DNA of 64,000 nt from Siphonodentalium dalli (taxonomy: Eukaryota; Mollusca; Scaphopoda; Gadilida; Siphonodentaliidae): NCBI GenBank assembly GCA_032622095.1, contig CP136061.1, positions 200,688,244 to 200,752,243 on the forward strand, in the 5' to 3' direction. Numbering within the stretch: the first letter of the stretch is position 1; the number at the start of each line of letters is the position of its first letter. Below are positions 1-12,590 of this stretch, in pieces. The notes under the pieces were generated by a model. It was not told the origin of the DNA. It worked only from the letters and a program-made list of their open reading frames with translations, and searched no databases. Position numbers and translations under genes: made by a program.

Positions 1-2330
1 CATCTTGGATTTTACTCTTTGCATGACTAAATCCTTTGGTGCGGGCTGCAGGTCGTACCTTTGGTAGAATCTTCATGAAATTTGTCATGGCTGTTGACAT
101 TGACATGTAGATGGGAACGAGTCATTTTGGGGTCATTCGACCAAAAAACATGGCCACTGGTGGCCCATCTTGGATTTCAAAATTAAATCCATTGGCGCGG
201 GCGGGCTACATGTCGTACTATTCGTCTTATTGTCATGGAATTTGTCATGAATGTTAACAATGACATGTAGATGGGAACGAGTCATTTTGGGGTCATTTGG
301 CTGAAAAACATGGCCACCAGCAGCCATCTTGGATTTTACTCTTTGTATGACTAAATTCTTTAGCACGGGCTACAGGTCGTACCTTTAGTCTGATCATCAT
401 AAAATTTGTCATGAATGTTAACAATGACATGTAGATGGGAACAAGTCATTTTGGGGTAATTTGGCCAAAAAACATGGCCGCCAGCAGCCATCTTGGATTT
501 TACTCTTTGTATGACTAAATCGTTTAGCACGGGCGACAGTTCGTACCTTTAGTCTTATCATCATAAAATTTGTCATGGATGTTAACAATAGCATGTAGAT
601 TGGAACGAGTCATTTTGGGGTCATTCGGCCGAAAAACATGGCCGCCAGCAGCCATCTTTCATTTCAAAATTTAATTCATTAGCATGGGCCACAGGTCGTA
701 CTGTTCGTCTGATCATCATGAAATTTGTCATGGATGTTAATATTGACATGTAGATGGGAACGAGTCATTTTGGGGTCATTTGGCCGAAAAATATGGCCGC
801 CAGCAGCCATCTTGGATTTTACTCTTTGTATGACTAAATTCTTTAGCACGGGCTACAGGTTGTACCTTTAGTCTGATCATCATAAAATTTGTCATGAATG
901 TTAACAATAACATGTAGATGGGAACGAGTCATTTTGGGGTCATTCGGCCGAAAAACATGGCCGCCAACAGCCATCTTGGATTTTACTCTTTGTATGACTA
1001 AATCCTTTAGCACGGGCTTCAGGTCGTACCTTTAGTCTGATCATCATAAAATTTGTCATGAATGTTAATAATGACATGTAGATGGGAACGAGTCATTTTG
1101 GGGGCATTCGGCCAAAAAACATGGCCGCCAGCAGCCATCTTGGATTTTACTCTTTGTATGACTAAATCGTTTAGCACGGGCTACAGTTCGTACCTTTAGT
1201 CTTATCATCATAAAATTTGTCATGGATGTTAACAATGGCATGTAGATTGGAACGAGTCATTTTGGGGTCATTCGGCCGAAAAACATGGCCGCCAGCAGCC
1301 ATCTTTCATTTCAAAATTTAATTCATTAGCATGGGCCACAGGTCGTACTGTTCGTCTGATCATCATGAAATTTGTCATGGATGTTAATATTGACATGTAG
1401 ATGGGAACGAGTAATTTTGGGGTCATTCGGCCCAAAAACATGGCCGCCAGCAGCCATCTTGGATTTTACTCTTTGTATGACTAAATCCTTTAGCACGGGC
1501 TTCAAGTCGTACCTTTAGTCTGATCATCATGAAATTTGTTAAGAATGTTAATAATGACATGTAGATGGGAACGGGTCATTTTGGGGTCATTCGGCCAAAA
1601 AACATGGCCACCAGCAGCCATCTTGGATTTTACTCTTTGTATGACTAAATTCTTTAGCACGGGCTTCAGGTCGTACCTTTAGTCTGATCATCATAAAATT
1701 TGTCATGGATGTTAACAATGACATGTAGATGGGAACGAGTCATTTTGGGGTCGTTCAGCCAAAAAACATGGCCACCAGACTTCTTCAGATCATCTTAGAT
1801 TTTACTCTTTGCATGACTAAATCCTTTGGTGCGGGCTGCAGGTCGTACCTTTGGTTGAATCTTCATGAAATTTGTCATGGCTGTTGACATTGACATGTAG
1901 ATGGGAACGAGTCATTTTGGGGTCATTCGACCAAAAAACATGGCCACTGGTGGCCCATCTTGGATTTCAAAATTAAATCCATTGGCGCGGGCGGGCTACA
2001 TGTCGTACTATTCGTCTGATAATCATGAAATTTGTCATGGATGTTAATATTGACATGTAGATCGGAAACGAGTCATTTTGGGGTTGTTCGGCCAAAAAAC
2101 ATGGCCGCCAGCAACCATCTTGGATTTTACTCTTTGCATGACTAAATCCTTTAGCGCTGGCTACAGGTTGTAGCTTTGGTCGGATCTTCATAAAATTTGT
2201 CATGGATGTTAATAATGACATGTAGATGGGAACGAGTTCTTTTGGGGTCATTCGGCCAAAAAACATGGCCACCAGCAGCCATCTTGGATTTTACTCTTTG
2301 CATGACTAAATCCTTTGGCACAGGTAAGAC
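1..2330 (+). repeat. alpha tandem array, ~162-bp unit (about 14 copies)
   Basis: The landmark CATCTTGG (or close variants) recurs near 1, 167, 327, 489, 652, 808, 971, 1136, 1299, 1455, 1618, 1792, 1958, 2111 and 2278, a spacing of about 162 bp. Each unit contains a GACATGTAGATGGGAACGAG block, a CATTTTGGGGTCATTCGGCC block, and a short imperfect palindrome ATGGCCGCCAGCAGCCAT. The array is cut by the window start, so the 5' end of the element is not seen. Open frames on the minus strand (for example 133-366 and 1973-2272) are repeat shadows with shared residues such as HVFxPNDPKM; I do not call them genes. Confidence 0.9.
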
Positions 2331-2437
2331 ATTTCAATCAGCATCTTTCCTATTTCTCCATTTACTGTAAACCATTAAATTATATTCCCCTACCTAAGTT
2401 GAGCTACAGTGTCATTGACACTTTCATTAAATTTTAC
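2331..2437 (+). mobile_element. 3' end module of the alpha element (first copy)
   Basis: This short linker follows the alpha array and closely resembles 6180-6275, which follows the second alpha array. Both contain AAGTTGAGCT (2396-2405) and, two bases further on, the perfect hairpin AGTGTCATTGACACT (2408-2422). AAGTTGAGCT is the reverse complement of AGCTCAACTT at the start of the complete copy at 4699. I read this as a terminal module of a Helitron-like or pearl-like element. That family assignment is an inference. Confidence 0.6.
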
Positions 2438-2469
2438 AGGCATGTTTAAATGTAGGATCGAATCTAGAT

Positions 2470-4130
2470 CGACTCTGGGTGGGAGCTATCGAAAAACATG
2501 GCCACGAGCAGCCATCTTGGATTTTACTCTTTGCATGAGTAAATTATTTGGCACACCCTACAGACTGCAACCCTCATCCAAGCATCACCAAACTTGATAT
2601 GGATAATCGGTGCGACCTCTAGATGGGAGCCATACAATTTTTTTGAATTACGTTGAAAAACATGGCCATCTTGGATTTTACTCTTTGTATGATTCGGCAC
2701 ACCCCACAGGCAATCTCCCACATCCGATCATCACCTAACTTCATAAGTTTCTTCAGGGTGACCTCTAGATGGAAGCCATCAATTTTTCCCGAAAATCTTT
2801 TATAAAACATGGCCGACAGCAGCCATCTTGGATTTCAAATTTGAATTCATCGGCACACCCTGCAACCCGCATTTATTGGATAGTTGTTTTTAAAATTGAC
2901 AAGCATGTTTAGGACCACCTCTAGATGTAAACAATCAAAAACTTTCGATGACAAACATGGCCGACACCAGCCATCTTGGATTTTCCACTTTGCATGACTA
3001 AATCCTTTCGCACACGCTACAGACCACATCCCTCATTCGATCATCACCAAACTTCATATGGATCTGTTGGGTGACCACTAGATAGGAGCCCTCATTTATT
3101 TTCTGAATTTCGTTGAAAAACTTGGCTGCCAGTGGCCATCTTGGATTTACTCTTTGTATGACTAAATCCATCGGCGTGCGCTCTACTGGCCACAGCCCTC
3201 GTCCGATCGTCATCAGATGTTAGGGGTGACCACCAGATTGGAGCTATCTAATTTTTTGAAAAACATGACCGCCAGCAGCCATCTTGAATTTTACTCTTTG
3301 CATGACTAAATTTTTCAGCACACCCTACAGGCCACATCCCTCATCCGATCATGACCAAACTTCATATGGATCTTCAGGGTAACCACTAGATTGGATCCAT
3401 TATTTTTTTCACAAATTTTGTTTGAAAAGATGGCCGCCAGTGGCCATCTTCGATTTTACTCCTTGTATGACTAAATCCTTTGGCACACCCTAAAGGCCAC
3501 CTCCCTCATATGATCATAATTCAGTGACCACTTGATAGGAGCCATCATTTTTTTTCTGAATTTCGATGAAAAACATGGCTGCCAGTGGCCATCTTGGATT
3601 ATACTCTTTGTATGACTAAATCCTTCGGAGTTCGCACTACAGGCCACAGCCCTCGTCCGATCATCATCAAATTTCAAATGGATGTTAGGGGTGACCACCA
3701 GATTGGAGCCATCTAATTTTTCCAAATTTTGTTGAAAAACATGACTGCCAGCAGCCATCTTGGATTTTACTCTTTGCATGACTAAATTCTTCGGTACACC
3801 CTACATCCACATCCCTCATCCGATCATCACCAAACTTCATATGGATCTTCGAGGTAACCACTAGATTTGATCCATCATTTTTTTCTCAAATTTCGTTCGA
3901 AAACATGGCCGCCAGTGGCCATCTTGGATTTTACTCTTTGTATGACTAAATCCTTCGGCATGCGCACTACAGGCCACAGCCCTTATCCGATTGTCATCAA
4001 ATTTCAAATGGATCTTAGGGATGACCACCAGATTTGAGCCATCTAATTTTTCCAAATTTTGTTGAAAAACATGACGACCAGCGGCCATCTTGGATTTTAC
4101 TCTTTGCATGACTAAATTCTTTCCGGCACT
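2470..4130 (+). repeat. beta tandem array, ~160-bp unit diverged from alpha
   Basis: CCATCTTGG landmarks occur near 2512, 2664, 2823, 2972, 3136, 3279, 3444, 3588, 3756, 3917 and 4085. The units keep the alpha pattern (AACATGGCCGCC, CCATCTTGGATTTTACTC, TGACTAAATCC). Their middle is different: CCACATCCCTCATCCGATC, CACCAAACTTCATATGGATC and ACCACTAGATTGGAGCC. The last ~1 kb alternates between two unit types. Minus-strand open frames (3471-3779, 3861-4133) are shadows of the repeat. Confidence 0.85.
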
Positions 4131-4695
4131 CAACGTGTTAACATATTAAAAACCATTGGATTAAATGTTAATCGTTAGCCTCTTGTCTAAAGAAATGTAG
4201 AGGTCTGGCATACAGGTTAGATAATGTGTGAGCTTGAGGATGTCATATAATTTTCTGTATTTTTATAAACAATTTCTATGATCTACCCGAACAATAACAT
4301 TTAGTCTGTCAAACAATATGAGAACTGGCAAAATCACAAATTGGAACGAGTGCAACTAATTAATTATCTATTCGTCGAAGCCATTATACATATACTAAAA
4401 TGAGATTCAATTTCTAGTTTTGTTGACAGACTTAATGACACCATATAACAAGATATCTCTAAATCATGAACCTGATGTGACAGTCATTATTCATTTCAGA
4501 TTTATTATACCCCCATGACTGAAGGAAATGGTGGATAAATAATTATACTGAATTACATGCGTCTGACCCTGCATCTGTCCAAGCAGATATCTCCAAAACC
4601 TGTTGTTGGATCTCAATGATATATGGTATGGTTGTTTACTACTGTGAGGATATTCAATACAGCTTGGGTTTTCCATTCTACAGTTATCCATTTTT
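4131..4695. other. no gene seen; degraded repeat flank
   Basis: A+T-rich sequence with no coding signal I can support. TTATACCCCCATGACTG near 4505 resembles the start of the TTATACCCCC elements found at 29199 and 32041, so a fragment of that family may lie here, directly upstream of the complete alpha element. Confidence 0.4.
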
Positions 4696-4698
4696 GTT

Positions 4699-6275
4699 AG
4701 CTCAACTTTACTTTGTAAAGTTTGAGCTATTGCCATGGCTTTGTCAGCCGTCGTCTGGTGTGTGTGCGTGTGTGATTCGTCAACAATTTCCTTTAGCACG
4801 AGCTACAGGTCATACCTTTGGTCGGATCATTATGAAATTTGTCATGGCTGTTGACATTGTCATGTAGATGGGAACGAGTCATTTTGGGGTGATTCGGCAT
4901 AAAACATGGCCGCTAGCGGCCATCTTGGATTTCAAAATTCAATCCATTAGCACGGGCTACAGGTCGTACTGTTCGTCTGATCATCATGAAATTTGTCATG
5001 GCTGTTAACAATGACATCTAGATGGGAACGAGTCATTTTGGGGTCATTCAGCAAAAAAACATGGCCACCAGCAGCCATCTTGGATTTTACTCTTTGCATG
5101 ACTAAATCCTTTGGCACAGGCTACAGGTCGAAGCTTTGGTCATATCATTCTGAAATATGTCATGGCTGTTGACATTGACATGTAGATGGGAACGAGTCAC
5201 TTTGGGGTCATTCGGAAAAAAAACATGGCCGCCAGCGGCCATTTTGGGTTTCAAAATTCAATCCATTAGCACGGGCTACAGGTCGTACTATTTGTCTGAT
5301 CATCGTGAAATTTGTCATCGATGTTAATATTGACATTTAGATCTGACCAATTCATTTTGGGGTAATTCGGCAAAAAAACATGGCCACCAGCAGCCAGATT
5401 TCAAAATCAATCCATTAGCACGGGCTACATGTCATACTGATCATCATGAAATTTGTCATGGATGTTAATATTGACATTTAGATGGGAACGAGTCATTTTG
5501 GGGTCGTTCGGCCAAAAAACATGGCTGCCAGCAGCCATCTTGGGATTTTACTCTTTGCATGACTAAATCCTTTGGCATGGGCTCCAGGTCGTAATTTTGG
5601 TCAGATCTTCATGAAATTTGTCATGGCTGTTAGCAATGACATGTAGATGGGAACGAGTCATTTGGGATCATTCGGCAAAAAAACATGGCCACCAGCAGCC
5701 ATCTTGGATTTTACTCTTTACATGACTAAATCCTTTGGCACAGTCTACAGGTCGAAGCTTTGGTCATATCATTATGAAATTTGTCATGGCTGTTGACATT
5801 GACATGTAGATGAGAACAAATCATTTTGGGGTCATTCGGTAAAAAAAAACATGACCGCCAGCGGCCATCTTGGATTTCAAAATTCAATCCATTAGCACGG
5901 GCTACAGGTCGTACTATTTGTCTGATCATCGTGAAATTTGTCATCGATGTTAATATTGACATTTAGATCTGACCAATTCATTTTGGGGTAATTCGGCAAA
6001 AAAACATGGCCACCAGCAGCCATCTTGGATTTCACTCTTTGTATGACTAAATCCTTTGGCACGGGCTACAGGTCCTAACTTTGGTCAGATCATTATGAGT
6101 TTTTTTGGGGTCATTCGGCAAAAAAACGTGGCTGCCAGTGGCCATCTTGGATTTTACTCTGCATAAATAGGCCTTTTAAATTTCCACGTTCCTAATCACT
6201 CCATTGACTATAACACATGAAATTATTCCCTTTCCAAGTTGAGCTACAGTGTCATTGACACTTTTCATTTATCTG
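4699..6275 (+). mobile_element. complete alpha element: hairpin, ~162-bp array, hairpin (pearl/HINE-like)
   Basis: The element opens with a near-perfect 30-nt inverted repeat (4699-4728), in which AGCTCAACTTTAC pairs with GTAAAGTTTGAGCT. A TG-rich stretch with GTGTGTGTGCGTGTG follows (4755-4775), then GTCAACAATTTCCTTTAGCACG, which leads into about nine alpha units (to about 6165). It closes with AAGTTGAGCT (6236-6245) and the hairpin AGTGTCATTGACACT (6248-6262). Subterminal inverted repeats, a microsatellite-like stretch, a tandem core and a terminal stem-loop are the described layout of pearl and HINE non-autonomous Helitron-like elements. The family name is an inference; there is no transposase here. 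Confidence 0.6.
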
Positions 6276-6354
6276 GAAATGTTGGTTATTTGTCCGTTTG
6301 ACGAGATACATGTATCTCAGCAATAGGTTGCCGGATCTCAATGAACAACGAACT

Positions 6355-6640
6355 GGAGGAAGTCAAGCTTGAGTCCATCAATAAATTCCTTTGGCTCACC
6401 CTAGAGGCCACGTCCCTCATCTGATCATCACCAAACTTCATATGGATCTTCAGACTGACATCTAGATGGGAGCCTGACTTTTTTCCTGAAATTTGTTAAA
6501 AAAGCATGGCCACAACCATCTATCTTGGATTTCTAATGTGAATTCCATCAGCACACCTTGCAGCCCACATTTATTTGAAAATTGTTTTGAAGCTGTACAG
6601 GCTTGTTTAGGATAACCTCTAGATGCCTGATGGAAGCTGC
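6355..6640 (+). repeat. beta-repeat fragments
   Basis: Sequence near 6355-6530 keeps the beta landmarks (CACGTCCCTCATCTGATCATC, CAAACTTCATATGGATCTTC, AGATGGGAGCC, AAAGCATGGCC), followed by a weaker unit to about 6640. These are one or two decayed beta units outside the main array. Confidence 0.6.
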
Positions 6641-9600
6641 CAAATTTGAATGATTTGAAATTGCCATATTGAGCATAACATATGTGAATAATCTTGTTTG
6701 AAAAGGGTGATGTGGAGGCCATATTTTTATTTCCTTGTTAACAATTTTGAGACCGTTAACTAAAAACAGTTGGCGACCGATTTCAATAATTCTTTTGCGA
6801 CAGATCCATTCTTTCAGGCAAAACACTTGACGAGCGCCATCTTCTGATGTGCACCCCTTGTTTGTTCCCTCTGGTGTTCTAAATAAATATATCTAGATAC
6901 TACATCACACTCCTTGTTATTGTCATTGACTTAATGACTTATTATAAGGTTTCTGAAATTTTGCTGTCAATTGCAGATAATTCTATCTGTCAAATTTATC
7001 AACTTAAAAAATATGACTTTTCTTATTTGCAGGTTTAACAATATGGACCTTAAGTGAGCTTATAGGTAATCCATCTGAACAAACAGTTGTACTATTCAGT
7101 GGAATATATGGTAGTTTCCAATCTCCTGAATGCAGGGAACAATAGATACATACAATGTGAGTGTCAGTACTAGTTTGCCTTAGTTTTGTAATTGTTTTCA
7201 GTTTTGGAAGTAACATGTAGAAAATAAGTTTGTGATGACACATTCTGGAGAATTCCAGCACCGTATATGGACTTAGAAAATAAATAGGTGTCAAAAATAA
7301 AATGTAATAACTCTGTTTGTTGAAAGAAGGGTTCCTTGACTCAAATAAAAAAAAATTCACCCTTGAAGCCAAAGATATAGTAATTTATCGGTGTTATATT
7401 GGACAAGGCATCTTTAACTACTAATATGGGACATTGTCCAAAGAATCATTAAAAATGATCAAACCTTTTAGAATGAAAAAATCAATGGCATTAAATCCGA
7501 ACACCAATCCATACACCCTTTGGACTGACTTTTCTGTTTGATTTAGATAGGTGTATGGGTTATAGAAACTAGCAGATCCATTCAAACTGACCTCGCAAGT
7601 AAATAAAGGGACCTGAAACAACTTGTGTGTTGCTTAAAAGTTTCATGTAATACACTTCTGGCAATTCATGTCAGATTAAGATTTGTCGAGAAATTGGTAG
7701 CTTTAAAACCATCATCACAAATTGCTCTGGAAAAATGGTTGTTGGTGATTCTCTGCATTTTTCCGGAATAATCCATAAGGCCATTAATTACCATTAATTT
7801 GAGGGTATTTTATGTGCAAAGACTTTAGATATCGTGTCTGTGCGGTTGGTGTTTCATATTTCCAAAAGCGAAAATTAGAGTTTGAAAGCAAAAACCCGAC
7901 TACGGTTAAATTTATAGTTGATTACTTTAGTTTTGGGCGGTATTTCGGTATACCGATTATAATAGGTAAGATTTTCAATATCAATACCTAGACCCCCGAA
8001 GCCACAACATATAGTTTTCGCAGCTGGCTCAACTAATTTCGTGGGTGGTTAGCAATCACGGCGTTCGTGGCTGACGAAATATGGCGGCTCAGCCGGCTGA
8101 GACGTTATCATTCAGTGTATTTTCGTGTCCGAAATTGTCCTATTAATCCCCAGTTATAGACCCCAAGTCCTTCGTTTATTTTTGCCATTATGGAAAATCC
8201 CGGCCAACACCAAAAAGAATACGTGCATGTGGTCTGGAAATATACGGGTTCACCACAAATGCTTAAAAAACTGCAAGAATGTACTATGTAGATTCCCACC
8301 TAATCGGTAGGCCTATAAGTCACATTGGGACTTCTTTCGACTTCAGACTGCTATCATCACTGACATCTTACGATATATGCATGCATCATTGAAGGATGAA
8401 TCCTTATATATTATTTCAAACTATTTTCTATTCTATTTGGAATAAAACATTGTTTTGTGCATGAATCGTTTGTATCTGTCTCCTTTGTGAAGAAACTTGT
8501 ATCCTACGGCCCGCGGTGTCCCCGATAACGGAGACAACCGTCGCATTAGATTGTGTATTAATCCATCATGAGTGCTACGCAGGGGAGCTTGACCCAGAAT
8601 TGCTTTTGCGTTAGGTCGCTTACAACAATGATTTTCGTGACAGGGAATAAAATGAATATTTATCGCGGAATCGGGTCTCAAAAGTCACGTAAATAATGTA
8701 ATCTCGAGCTGGGAACTTCACGTACCGATGAATAAATCATTAAGCAACAGGTATTAACAAAGAAATACATTCCCCGCGTTATTTTTCGACTTTATAAGGT
8801 TCTCTGTCAAAACTTAAAAAAAGTTCCCGTGTTTTGTACTGGTGGAATATGATCTCTACGGGCGTCAGCTGGAGTAGAGATTCATGGCATGATCTAAGTA
8901 CAGTTGTGCTTGATATATAACGCATGCACATGGTTCAGCCATTTTTAAATTTTCATGTGGCTGACGTTAGGATAATATGGCTGGTGGCGGCTTGTGGCCA
9001 ATATGGCTGGCGGCGTGCGATGGCGGCTTCGGGCTCTATCGTTACCATTACCGTCATTTTTTTCCATAATCGGTAAACTTTGAAGACGGTATTATGGTGG
9101 TTACAGGTCATACAGGCCTGTTACCTGGTACATTGTGGTTTACATTTATCAGAATACAAAGAAACCGGGGACAAAATCCAGCCCACTATTATATTGCAAG
9201 TTATGATTGCATAATTCTGTGCTATCTGTAAACCACTGAATGTGTGGGACGTACAGCTCATTATTTCCCGGGGTGTTATTGAGTGGGAATGATTGATCAC
9301 GTTCATAAACATGGATTTATATGTATGATTTATAATAATTCACCCGGGCAGTGAATAATAGTTTTATAAGTTAAATACTTCGAAAGTAATACACCTTATT
9401 TCTGGCATATATTAAAAGCATTATACTTATTCATACGCGGCGGAACATTCCAATATCCAACTTAACAGCACATGCAGGGGTTATTTCAAAGCTCTTGGAT
9501 GTATAGCTGAATGATGCTTCCATAACTCGGAATTATTACCTGTATTTGAGACCAGTGTACCTTGTCATCAATCCATGCATGATGCATGCAGACAAATGAT

Positions 9601-11898
9601 ACATAGCCACTGTTTGTTAATCCATAATTGTATCAAACGGAGCGTTGGTGGTGTGTGTTTCCTTATTTATTGTAAGCTGTGTAGCTATTCGATTTCCTCC
9701 AAAAACAGTTGACTTGTGTACAAAATGATCTCTACTCAACGGGGTTTGAAGGGATTACCGGTAATTGAAATAATCAGTAATACGATATACCGCAGTATGG
9801 TTTTAGGATTACCACAGTATTTTTGTGCTTAAATACTGCCCAGCACTAGATTACTTCAGCAAACCATTAACAGTTCCTGTCTCTTTTATTGACTGTGCCA
9901 TGGTTGTGATTCCATCAACGGAACCAACAGTTGTTTCTATTCCCAACAGACTATTATCAACATAGAACTTTTCATTGCAAAGATTCCGCGTGCACCTATA
10001 CTTTCTGGAAGAGTGACAGACACTGATTAAGGTTATCGAGAAATAATCTGGCTAATTAAGTAACAACCAATTATTTTACAGTATTTCGTAACAACCAATT
10101 ATTTTACAGTATTTTGTGAATTGACAACAATTATTTTTATATACCGGTAAATTCTTTGTATTATTTTTATATTTATATTTTATATTTACATAAATTATTT
10201 TTGTTTTTATATAAGTTCTTTGTATTCTTTTACAGATGAGCAGCATGTGTTATCATACCAATGATAACAGTGGGATAATCCAAAGAATTGAGGCTCCAGA
10301 ATATAATTGCTGAGGTGATTGAGTGGGAACAGAACATTTTGCTCAAACTTTCTTTCAAAAGTTTATATCCAAATCACTAGGAACACACAATGTCATTCTG
10401 ATTATCTGAGATATGGATTATATGTTATAATATAGTGAATCTCATTGGCTGAATTAGCCCAAGTTTCTTTGACATAAACCAGCTCGTGCTATCGGTAGAG
10501 GAAAAATTTATCACATTATTCTTTTATAGCAGACTATAGTCACAGATTTACATGAAATATAATCAACTTTATCCTACATATCAGCATGGAATGATGTATT
10601 ATAATCAAACCTTTGTTAAAATAGGTGTAGAATATGTCATGAAATTAGAGGTAACCATGAATTATATCATGATTTGTTATCGATTTCAAAAAGATCCAAC
10701 TTCATCCCAAATCTTTTCGGCAACATTCAGATTTTCAAGAACAACAGTTTTGACTGTGAAAGATGGAAACTCACCCAAACAACGAACATGTGAACGCAAG
10801 CAAATACTACTTTTATTCCAATATTATATTACTGATAAAAGGTTATTAAATGGCAAGTGATGTCATTACTGAATGAAATCGAATGAAATCGACGTGTGTA
10901 CTTGTCTGTAAACAGCCTACTTTTCCATCAGTGTATATTCGAAATTTCGAGTTGGCAATTTCGACTTAAATTCGAATCGAATTTGACTTTCGTATTTAAT
11001 CTCGAATATTCGCAGGACCCTAGTTTCGTCCTTTCATTTTTACCAAAGTTACAGCCCTTGTTTAACTTGAGAATTTCTGAATTTTGTCTCTGTATGAACA
11101 TTTCAGCTTGTACCTTGGGCATGGAATATCAGATTTGGTTGTGCTTGCTTTGTTGTATTGATAACCCACTTTAAGGGGAAAGGATACCCACTTCTTAGAT
11201 TTAGACAATAAAAAAAAAATTCCATCCATTGTCCACTCTCTAAACTGAGCATTGGGGGCATATGACATGCTTGGCGTACGTTGCACTTGTTTTACAGTAA
11301 TTGGTTGTTTTAGGTGACCAGGTCAACAAAGTCTGCTATAAAATAGTATATGGACTGGGCATGAACTGAACCAGTATTGTTCCAACTGGTTACCCATTTC
11401 ACTAGCTGGTTTTGTCCAAGGAAATTTGGACTTGGGTACAATCATTGTTGCTTGTTTATCGGAATATAAATCATTCTGAACTGAGAAGTAACTGCATGTT
11501 TACAATTGTGCGTAGTTCAAATGTTTCGTTGTATGAAATGGTCTTTAAAGACATATTGTGGACTTATTTCATTGAATACAATCAATCAGTTAGTATCCAA
11601 ACACTATTGGAAGTTTCAGCCTTGTTATTTAGCATAGGCTATCAGCTGAGCCAAGGCAAATTATTTGGCAAAAAGAAATTCCGTAGGCTATTTTGTAGCT
11701 GAGGCAAATTTCAGAGCCAGCCGAAGTTTTTTTTGCGCAAAATTATAATCGACTACCAGTACTAATAAGTTCCAACAGTAAACTGAAGTTATAGAGCACA
11801 ACAGAGCATACAACTATATGGATCTTAGGTTTTTAGCGGAGGAAATTTTTTCGGCCTGGTCAATTTCTTAGCCTTGGCTAATTATTGCTAATTATCAG
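6641..11898. other. largely unrecognised A+T-rich DNA
   Basis: No supported gene. Recognisable pieces are a partial copy of the 480-bp TTAA element at about 7285-7400, a 28-bp duplication (AACAACCAATTATTTTACAG) at 10062-10110, and a cluster of TTCGA-type palindromes at 10935-11015. The longest open frames (7004-7372 minus, 8433-8681 minus, 10552-10860 plus) show no domain I recognise. Short exons cannot be excluded; for example CTTTTACAG precedes ATGAGCAGCATG near 10235. Confidence 0.4.
7285..7400 (+). mobile_element. partial copy of the 480-bp TTAA element (right part)
   Basis: AATAACTCTG, GGTTCCTTGACTC, AAGCCAAAG and ATATAGTAATTTA run in the same order as in 15930-16015 of the full copy at 15607-16086. 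The match is decayed, and neither terminus is preserved. Confidence 0.55.
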
Positions 11899-12247
11899 GG
11901 CTGAAGGGTGTCAGACCGGTTTTCCGAAGACCTATTACTACGAAGGCCCACAACTCCGAAGACCCGATTCTCCGACGGCCCACAACTCCGAAGACCCGAT
12001 TCTCCGACGGCCCACAACTCCGAAGACCCGATTCTCCGACGGCCCATAACTCCGAAGATCCGATTCTCCGAAAGCCCATAACTCCGAAGGGCCGATTCTC
12101 CGAAGACCTATAACTCCGAAGACCTATAACTCCGAAGGGCCGATTCTCCGACGGCCCATAACTCCGAAGGTCCGATTCTCCGAAGGTCCGATTCTCCGAA
12201 GATTTTGTTTTATCGGGGTATTATCGTTTACTAAATAGTGTACAGTC

Positions 12248-12439
12248 CAGTGGCGAAGCCAAGGGGTCCCAAAATTCCCACTGCCCCCATTAAACCTCTA
12301 CTTGCTATTTCAGACAATATGGGCCCCTACCAAAACATGTCCAATGTCATGTAAACGCCCGGAAATCGTTCATGGGGCATCAAAATATTCAAACTTTTCC
12401 TACTGCCCCCACCTAAATGGGAATCCTGGCCCGCCACTG
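12248..12439 (+). mobile_element. hAT-like MITE in the left foldback arm
   Basis: It starts CAGTGGCGAAGCCAAGG and ends CCTGGCCCGCCACTG, an imperfect terminal inverted repeat of the CAGTGGCG type common in hAT elements. A related copy in reverse lies at 12591-12877 in the right arm. No 8-bp duplication is evident at its own ends. Confidence 0.5.
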
Positions 12440-12590
12440 ACTATACACCAGATACTATAACGTTACGTTGGCCCATGAGATGCCAAAGTAAAATGTACAT
12501 GGGTGAACGGGGAAGAACTTGTCGCTCCTGTGCATGTTAGGCTACTCTGACATTCTTGCAGCGTTTCGTTATAATATACCCGGTGCACAC

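Noticed and set aside
133-4133. Minus-strand frames reading KSKMAAGxHVFQ..PNDPKM..SHLHV
   Set aside because: They follow the ~162-bp repeat, stop at random unit variants, and the reading frame is not kept from unit to unit. They are shadows of a tandem repeat, not a repeat protein.
1-6170. Hammerhead ribozymes, which occur in some short tandem repeats of molluscs
   Set aside because: I looked for the CTGATGA core with a paired GAAA in the alpha and beta units and did not find it. A covariance-model search would be decisive.
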